A stretch of 64,000 bases of DNA. Source: Methylocystis sp. H62 (lineage in GTDB: Bacteria; Pseudomonadota; Alphaproteobacteria; Rhizobiales; Beijerinckiaceae). The notes under the pieces are model-generated. The model saw only the letters and a program-made list of their open reading frames with translations. It searched no databases and was not told where the DNA came from. The stretch covers positions 248,001 to 312,000 of the forward strand of contig NZ_JADNQZ010000058.1 in NCBI RefSeq assembly GCF_015709515.1. Direction: 5' to 3'. Positions 58,721-64,000 of the stretch are shown one piece after another. Position 1 is the stretch's first letter. Each line of letters opens with the position of its first letter. Both the position numbers and the translations under genes were made by a program.

Positions 58721-59994
58721 GCGCCGCCGAGCTGATTCAGAGACTGTCGATCGCCCTGGCGATCGGCCTTCTCATCGGTCTCGAACGAGGCTGGACGTCA
58801 CGCGACGAGTCGGAAGGCGAGCGCGCCGCCGGTCTTCGCACGCATGGGCTTGCCGGACTGCTCGGCGGCGTATGGGGCGCCATCGTTCAGCCTTACGGCG
58901 GCGTCGGCGTGGTCGCTTTGGCGATCACGCTTGTCTTCGTCGGCGCGTTGATCGGCGTCTATCGCTATCGCGAAAATGTTCATGATGAGACCTTTGGCGC
59001 GACGACCGTCGTCGCGGCGTCGCTAGCCTTTTCCCTCGGCGCCTTCGCCGTGATTGGGGACATACAGGCGGCCGCCGCCGCAGCGGTGGCGACGACGGCG
59101 ATCCTGGCGCTCAAAGGGTTTCTCCACGGCTTCGTCAAGCGCATCACCTGGGACGAGCTGCGCTCCGGGCTGGCGTTGCTGGCGATGAGCTTCATCTTGC
59201 TGCCGGTTTTGCCGAATCGCGCCATTGACCCGTGGCAAGCGGTGAACCCTTTTGAATTGTGGCTGATGACCGTGCTGATCGGCGTGATTTCGTTCGTCGG
59301 CTACGTCGCCGTTCGAATCATCGGCTACCGCCGCGGCGTCGCAATCGCCGGCATGGCGGGAGGACTGGCGTCGTCGACGGCCGCGACAGCGGCGATGTCG
59401 CGGCTGGCGCGGGAACATCCCGAGCAGATTGGCGCTTCGGCGGCGGGCGCAATCTTCGCCAATGCGGTGATGGCGCCGCGAATCATCGCCGTCATCGCGG
59501 TCATCAATCCGACGCTCGCGTGGCGCTTGGCGCCGCCGGTCGTTGCGGGCGGCGTGCTCTTCGCGCTCGCCGGAGTCTTTCTCCTGCGACGAAGCGAGCG
59601 GCCTGCAGAATCGAGCGGCTTTTCTGTTGGCAATCCGCTGGATCTGATGGCGGTGCTGAAATTCGGCGCGCTCCTCGCGACCGTGATGATCCTCTCGCGG
59701 CTCGCGACTCATTTCGCCGGAAGCGCCGGCGCCTATGCCCTCGCGGCCATCTCCGGCATCGTCGACGTTGACGCGATCGGGTTGACCATGGCGCGGCTCG
59801 GCGCATCCGAGATCGGCATAAAGGCCGCGGCGGGAGCGGTGCTGCTGGCGCTGCTGTCGAATACGGCGTCGAAAGTCGTGATGGGCTGGGTTATCGGCGG
59901 CGCCGCGATGGGCCAAAGACTGGCCGCGGCTTCCGCTCTCGCCGTCGCCGGCGCGCTCGCGGCGTTGTGGTTGGCGGATTTCGCTCGCCTATAA
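58708..59994 (+). CDS. MgtC/SapB N-terminal, DUF4010 membrane protein
   Basis: A 428-residue protein with about 12 membrane helices: an MgtC-like N-terminal half (ALAIGLLIGLERGWTSRDE and GLAGLLGGVWGAI) and a DUF4010 C-terminal half (GVAIAGMAGGLASSTAATAAMSR). Function is unknown; relatives are linked to magnesium or small solute homeostasis. ATG at 58708 lies inside the 3' end of the frameshifted MmcQ-like gene. Its stop overlaps the modC stop by six bases. Confidence 0.88.
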   Translation: MYELSAAELIQRLSIALAIGLLIGLERGWTSRDESEGERAAGLRTHGLAGLLGGVWGAIVQPYGGVGVVALAITLVFVGALIGVYRYRENVHDETFGATTVVAASLAFSLGAFAVIGDIQAAAAAAVATTAILALKGFLHGFVKRITWDELRSGLALLAMSFILLPVLPNRAIDPWQAVNPFELWLMTVLIGVISFVGYVAVRIIGYRRGVAIAGMAGGLASSTAATAAMSRLAREHPEQIGASAAGAIFANAVMAPRIIAVIAVINPTLAWRLAPPVVAGGVLFALAGVFLLRRSERPAESSGFSVGNPLDLMAVLKFGALLATVMILSRLATHFAGSAGAYALAAISGIVDVDAIGLTMARLGASEIGIKAAAGAVLLALLSNTASKVVMGWVIGGAAMGQRLAAASALAVAGALAALWLADFARL

Positions 59995-61083
59995 ACCGCG
60001 CTCGTCGAGAGCGACAGACTTCACCAGGGCGAATACGTCCGCGCCGACGGTCAGCCGCAACTCGTCGAGCGCGAGGCGCGTGATCGCCGAGACAAGACGG
60101 TCGCCGCCGATGAGCGTCAGCGTGACGAAGGCGAGGGCGCTCTCGGACGCATCGATCTTCTCGATGCGGCCGCGCAAGATCGTGCGCACGCTGGTGTCGC
60201 GGGGTTCGGACATCGCAAGCGCAACGTCTGTCGCGCGCATGACGACGCGCGCCTCGCGCTGCGTCGTCAGACGCGCAGCGATCAAGATCTCGCCCGCCGG
60301 ATGGGCGAGCCGCGTGACGCCGTAAGCGTCGTCGACGGCGACGACGCGCGCTTTGAGCGCGTTGACCACGCCGAATCGGCCGCCTTCGACAAGACGGCTC
60401 GCGCTTGGCAGCACGTCGAGCGGCGCGCCGCGCGCGACGACATGGCCGCGATCGAGCACGACGGCCTCGTCGGCGATGCGCGTGACCTCCTCCGGCGCAT
60501 GGCTGACATAGATGATCGGGATGTCGAGTTCGTCGCGTAGCCGTTCGAGATAGGGCAACACGTCGAGACGGCGCGCCACGTCGAGCGACGCCAGCGGCTC
60601 ATCCATCAGCAGCAGTTGCGGGCGCGTCAGCAGGGCGCGGGCGATCGCCACTCTCTGTCGCTCGCCGCCGGAAAGCGTATCCGGCCAGCGCTGCGCGAGA
60701 GCGGCGATGTCGAGCATTTCGCAGATCGCGTCGCGGCCCGCTTCGGCCGCGGTGACGCGCGCGCGGGTCATTCCATAGTCGAGATTTCCTTTGACGGTGA
60801 GATGCGAAAAAAGGCTCGCGTCCTGGAACACCATGCCGAGCGCGCGGCGATGCGTCGGCACGAAGACGCCCCGCGCCTCGTCTTGCCAGACGTCGCCGCC
60901 GATCTTGAGAAGCCCGTCGGGCGCGCGCGCCAGCCCCGCCATGCAGCGCAGGGCGGTGGTCTTGCCGGAGCCGGAAGGGCCAAAGAGCGCTGTGACGCCG
61001 CGTCCCGGCAGCTCGAGGTCAACGTCGAGCGCGAAGCCAGGATAGGCGAGCCGGAAACGCGCGGCGATGGCGCCGTCAGCCAT
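59989..61083 (-). CDS. modC: Molybdate ABC transporter ATP-binding protein ModC
   Basis: ATPase of the molybdate importer. The 364-residue protein has Walker [19 protein letters not shown], signature [16 protein letters not shown], Walker [13 protein letters not shown], and a C-terminal Mop/TOBE domain (about 295-360) that binds molybdate. It overlaps the end of modB by eight bases. ATG at 61083 is used; an upstream ATG at 61107 lacks a ribosome binding site. Confidence 0.95.
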   Translation of the reverse strand: MADGAIAARFRLAYPGFALDVDLELPGRGVTALFGPSGSGKTTALRCMAGLARAPDGLLKIGGDVWQDEARGVFVPTHRRALGMVFQDASLFSHLTVKGNLDYGMTRARVTAAEAGRDAICEMLDIAALAQRWPDTLSGGERQRVAIARALLTRPQLLLMDEPLASLDVARRLDVLPYLERLRDELDIPIIYVSHAPEEVTRIADEAVVLDRGHVVARGAPLDVLPSASRLVEGGRFGVVNALKARVVAVDDAYGVTRLAHPAGEILIAARLTTQREARVVMRATDVALAMSEPRDTSVRTILRGRIEKIDASESALAFVTLTLIGGDRLVSAITRLALDELRLTVGADVFALVKSVALDERGL

Positions 61084-61750
61084 AGCGGCCGTTCCGTCGG
61101 CGCCCATAGAGCGCGAGCAGAACGCAGAAACTGAACAGCAGCATGCCCCCCGCGAGCCAATGTGCGCGCTCGTAGTTCATCGACTCGACCTGGTCATAGA
61201 TCAGCACCGACACCACCCGCGTCTTGTCCGGAATGGCGCCGCCGATCATCAGAACGACGCCGAATTCACCGACCGTATGCGCGAAGCCGAGGATCGCCGC
61301 GGTGACGAGACCGGGTCTGGCGAGCGGCAGCGCCACCGTGAAGAAAGCGTCGAGCGGGCTCGCGCGCAAGGTGGCGGCGGCCTCCAGCGGACGATCGCCC
61401 ATCGCCTCGAAGGCGTTCTGGATCGGCTGCACGACGAAAGGCAGCGAATAAAAAAGCGACGCCACGACGAGGCCGGCGAAGGTGAAGGGCAAAGGCGCGA
61501 CGCCGAGGAACGCCGTGAGCCTGCCCAAGGGTCCATGCGGGCCCATGGTCAGCAGCAGATAGAAGCCCAGCACCGTCGGCGGCAGAACCAGCGGCAGCGC
61601 CACGACGGCGCCCAATGGACCTTTGAGCCAGGACCGCGTCCGCGCCAGCCACCACGCCAATGGCGCGCCGATCAGGAGCAGCAGACAGGTGACGATCGTC
61701 GCGAGCTTGAGCGTCAGCCAGATCGCCGCGAAATCTTCAGATGTCGGCAT
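61076..61750 (-). CDS. modB: Molybdate ABC transporter permease ModB
   Basis: A 224-residue inner-membrane permease with five or six helices. The cytoplasmic EAA loop reads [28 protein letters not shown] at 61750 ([17 protein letters not shown]); an in-frame extension to 61822 is unconserved. It works with ModA and ModC to import molybdate for Moco enzymes. Confidence 0.95.
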   Translation of the reverse strand: MPTSEDFAAIWLTLKLATIVTCLLLLIGAPLAWWLARTRSWLKGPLGAVVALPLVLPPTVLGFYLLLTMGPHGPLGRLTAFLGVAPLPFTFAGLVVASLFYSLPFVVQPIQNAFEAMGDRPLEAAATLRASPLDAFFTVALPLARPGLVTAAILGFAHTVGEFGVVLMIGGAIPDKTRVVSVLIYDQVESMNYERAHWLAGGMLLFSFCVLLALYGRRRNGRYG

Positions 61751-61854
61751 GTGAGACCTGCCGGCGAGCGGCGGCGGTAAGGTTAGGACAGGCGGAAGAC
61801 GGTCAGCGTCCGCCTGTTCCACATTTTAGCGGAATCGTGCACGCGCGGAACGGC

Positions 61855-62637
61855 CTACCGCGCGGCCTGGCCGGGGGGCGCGAAGCCAAACTTTATCATG
61901 ATCGTCTGCGACTGTCCGGTCTTGAGATAGTCGAGAAAGGTCTTCGCCAAAGGTTTGTCGGCGCCCTGGCGGGTCACGACATAGGCCTGTTCGAGTCGTG
62001 AATGCAGCGTCTCAGGGATCAGAGAATAACCACCTCTGTCCGCCGCCTGCTTGCTCAAAGCGATCGAAAGAGCGGTCAACGCGACATCGGCGGCGCCGGT
62101 CTCGGCGTATTGCGTCGCCTGCGAGATGTTCTCGCCGAACACGAGCTTGTCCTTCACCTTGTCCCAAAGGCCGGCGGCGCGCAGCACTTGTTCCGCGCAT
62201 CTGCCGTAAGGCGCATGCGCCGGATTGGCGATCGCGATCTTGCCGATCTTGGGATCCGCAAGATCCTCCAAGCGCATTTTTGTCGCGTCGCGCGTCGCGC
62301 TCCACAAAACGATCCTGCCGACCGCGTAGGGCATGGGCTCGGTCGCCGCGAAGCCGTCCTTGCGCAGCGCGCGCGCATAGGCGATGTCGGCCGAAAAGAA
62401 AATGTCGAAGGGGGCGCCCTCGCGGATCTGCGTCTGCAGCTTGCCGGAAGAGCCGTAAATAACATCGACCTTGTCGCCCTTATGGGCGGCTTGAAAGTTG
62501 GAGACGATTTCCTGCAACGCGAATTTGAGATCCGACGCCGCCGCGATGGTGATTTCGCCGGCTGTCGCCGCGCGCAGCGGCGCGAGCGTCAACACAATCA
62601 GGCAACAGACGGCGAGAAAATCATGCAGTCGGCGCAT
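61855..62637 (-). CDS. modA: Molybdate-binding periplasmic protein ModA
   Basis: A 260-residue substrate-binding protein. The signal peptide ends near RAATAGE; the mature start EITIAAASDLKFALQEIV has the oxyanion-binding Ser typical of ModA, and YGSSGKLQTQIREGAPFDIFFSAD follows. First gene of modABC; modB starts 104 bases later. Confidence 0.95.
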   Translation of the reverse strand: MRRLHDFLAVCCLIVLTLAPLRAATAGEITIAAASDLKFALQEIVSNFQAAHKGDKVDVIYGSSGKLQTQIREGAPFDIFFSADIAYARALRKDGFAATEPMPYAVGRIVLWSATRDATKMRLEDLADPKIGKIAIANPAHAPYGRCAEQVLRAAGLWDKVKDKLVFGENISQATQYAETGAADVALTALSIALSKQAADRGGYSLIPETLHSRLEQAYVVTRQGADKPLAKTFLDYLKTGQSQTIMIKFGFAPPGQAAR

Positions 62638-62731
62638 CTACGCAGCTCCCAAGGTTTGATGGCTCGAGAGCATGCCTGTTGCGATGCGCCGGCCGCTGGA
62701 CCCAATTGCCGGACCCAATTGCAAGAATCGT

Positions 62732-63052
62732 TCACACGGCTGCAGCGATCCACCGCGACAATTCGCCCTTGGGCGCGGCGCCGACCTTTTGCGCGGCCGC
62801 CTTGCCGTCCTTGAACAGAATGAGCGTCGGAATCGATCGGATGCCGAGCTTGCTCGCCACGGCAGGATTTTCGTCGATGTTGAGCTTGACGACTTTGATC
62901 TTGCCCTTCATCTCCGCGGCGATCTCCTCCAGCGCCGGGGCGATCATGCGGCAGGGACCGCACCATTCCGCCCAAAAATCGACAACAACCGGCTCGGCGG
63001 ATTTGAGCACTTCCTGTTCGAAAGTGGCGTCAGTGATTTTCTGCGTGGTCAT
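62732..63052 (-). CDS. trxA: Thioredoxin
   Basis: A 106-residue thioredoxin with the active site [16 protein letters not shown] and the cis-Pro in [13 protein letters not shown]. It reduces disulfides in the cytoplasm. ATG at 63052, with GGAAGG upstream; a longer frame to 63163 is unconserved. Confidence 0.98.
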   Translation of the reverse strand: MTTQKITDATFEQEVLKSAEPVVVDFWAEWCGPCRMIAPALEEIAAEMKGKIKVVKLNIDENPAVASKLGIRSIPTLILFKDGKAAAQKVGAAPKGELSRWIAAAV

Positions 63053-63243
63053 GGCCGGCCTTCCATTGGGCTTTTCGTTAGACGTGCGCGGAACGTAGGA
63101 AGCGCGCCATCGCCCGTCAAGGCGACGTCCCAAGCAGTTCAGGTTCTGACCGATCGGAATCATTCCGCGACGCTTAGCGATTCATTAAACGCATGTGTCG
63201 CAAACGTATGTGTCGCGCGTCGATAAAAACACCGCGCGCCGAC

Positions 63244-63290
63244 AAAAAACACAAAGAGCGGGAAGGGCGTCCCGCCGCTCCCCGCTCTTT
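63244..63290 (-). terminator. Intrinsic terminator of the candidate ncRNA
   Basis: Minus strand: perfect 10-bp stem AAAGAGCGGG...CCCGCTCTTT (63281-63290 and 63253-63262), then GTG and a run of six T (63249-63244). Confidence 0.85.
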
Positions 63291-63486
63291 GGTACCCCGT
63301 CCTTAACCAAACTGAAACGCCAAGCTCCGAAGTCTTAAGTCGCTCCGATAGCCCCGTTCGCGCCGACTCATCTTGCGAGCCTCGGCGAACTGCGTTCTGT
63401 TCGGCGTCCTCCCCGACTTGGACCGTAGCTGGGCCTAATTCCTGCGACGCATACGACGCTTAGGCTTTTACCCCAACCAACCTGGC
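63244..63486 (-). ncRNA. Candidate structured non-coding RNA
   Basis: A stretch of about 240 bases between trxA and the carboxylase gene has no coding frame but, on the minus strand, a well-spaced promoter and a strong intrinsic terminator. Inside it GCCTAA...TTAGGC (near 63430-63465) and AAGACTTCGGAGCTT (near 63333) form hairpins. I checked it by eye against tmRNA, 6S, SRP and RNase P RNA hallmarks and could not match it. The 5' end is estimated from the promoter. Confidence 0.55.
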
Positions 63487-63492
63487 GAGCGA

Positions 63493-63521
63493 ACACTAGG
63501 ACAAAACGGGCGGACTGTCAC
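63493..63521 (-). promoter_or_regulatory. Candidate sigma-70 promoter of the ncRNA
   Basis: Minus strand: GTGACA (-35), a 17-base spacer and TAGTGT (-10). The match is imperfect but well spaced, and it sits at a sensible distance from the terminator. Confidence 0.45.
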
Positions 63522-63649
63522 TTGAAAAATGTGCAGTTTGACGAATTTTGTGATCGGGCGCCGCTGAATTAGGCGGATCACGCGGACCCAGCCTCAATGG
63601 CGCGACGCGATCACATTTGCGACGGCGCCGCGCTCGTTATTGCGCCGCG

Positions 63650-64000
63650 TTACAAGGGAATGTTGTCGTGCTTCTTCCAGGGATTCTCCAATTCCTTGTG
63701 CCGAAGCAGCGCAAGCGCGCGAGCGATTCGTTTGCGGGTCGAACGCGGCGTAATCACCTCGTCGATATAACCACGCTCCGCGGCGACAAATGGCGACAAG
63801 AAGCGATCTTCATACTCCTTTGTGCGCTGAGCGATCTTCTCCGGATCGCCGAGATCGGCGCGGAAGATGATTTCGACGGCGCCCTTTGCGCCCATGACGG
63901 CGATCTGCGCCGACGGCCAGGCGTAGTTGACGTCGCCGCGGAGATGTTTTGACGCCATAACGTCATAGGCGCCGCCGAACGCCTTTCGCGTGATGACCGT
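63650..64000 (-). CDS. Acyl-CoA (propionyl-CoA) carboxylase beta subunit, C-terminal part
   Basis: The last 116 codons of a carboxyltransferase beta subunit, running off the window end. Typical segments are [35 protein letters not shown] and [20 protein letters not shown]. The ending [18 protein letters not shown] fits propionyl-CoA carboxylase PccB. It would carboxylate propionyl-CoA to methylmalonyl-CoA. Confidence 0.93.
   Translation of the reverse strand, partial: TVITRKAFGGAYDVMASKHLRGDVNYAWPSAQIAVMGAKGAVEIIFRADLGDPEKIAQRTKEYEDRFLSPFVAAERGYIDEVITPRSTRKRIARALALLRHKELENPWKKHDNIPL

Noticed and set aside
63244-63486. tmRNA, 6S RNA, SRP RNA or RNase P RNA
   Set aside because: None of the recognisable hallmarks of these RNAs (tag codons, SRP GGAA loop, RNase P GAGGAAAGTCC) is present.

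Overview
The window is GC-rich, densely coded chromosomal DNA of an alphaproteobacterium, most likely order Hyphomicrobiales (Rhizobiales). Evidence includes the his-hisF-hisE-coaA end, the DUF4167 and DUF2794 proteins, the ptsP-prfA pair, heparinase-purH, the amiC-pbp1A-rne neighbourhood, a BTLCP-type peptidase and Rhizobiales-style palindromic intergenic repeats. A type II methanotroph relative (Methylocystis/Methylosinus) would fit, but no marker gene in the window proves this. I see no tRNA, rRNA, CRISPR array or transposase.

Layout. 0-17 kb is housekeeping: histidine synthesis (hisF end, hisE), coaA, a CPA1 antiporter, clpB, a MOSC protein, DUF4167, prmC, htpG, DUF2794, an amino-acid oxidase, purB, DUF2721 and an AAA ATPase. 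17.5-21.9 kb is a cytochrome c maturation operon (ccmI-E-F-H); ccmA-ccmB lie separately at 46.1-47.5 kb. An AT-richer pentapeptide-repeat membrane protein (21.9-24.2 kb) follows ccmH. 24-36 kb carries a CHCC zinc-finger protein, a flavin monooxygenase, a TMEM175-like channel, a LapG-like peptidase, a gamma carbonic anhydrase, heparinase, purH, two small secreted proteins, prfA and ptsP. Then come a GGDEF/EAL membrane protein and a mosaic, N-terminally divergent ligA. 47.5-59 kb holds cell-wall genes (PBP1A, AmiC), RNase E, an aminotransferase, a frameshifted MmcQ-like gene and a DUF4010 protein. 60-64 kb holds modCBA, trxA, a candidate structured ncRNA and the end of a carboxylase beta subunit.

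The most interesting system is at 41.5-45.7 kb. It is a compact four-gene minus-strand cluster encoding a serine palmitoyltransferase-like enzyme, a GNAT-type acyltransferase resembling bacterial ceramide synthase, a DEGS-like sphingolipid desaturase and an FA2H-like fatty acid 2-hydroxylase. Together they could make a eukaryote-like ceramide (N-acylated, unsaturated, 2-hydroxylated).

The window also contains at least four families of palindromic repeats. One family abuts or enters coding sequence: its G-rich end supplies the apparent ribosome binding site of hisE, and it is readable in frame inside the N-terminus of ccmH.
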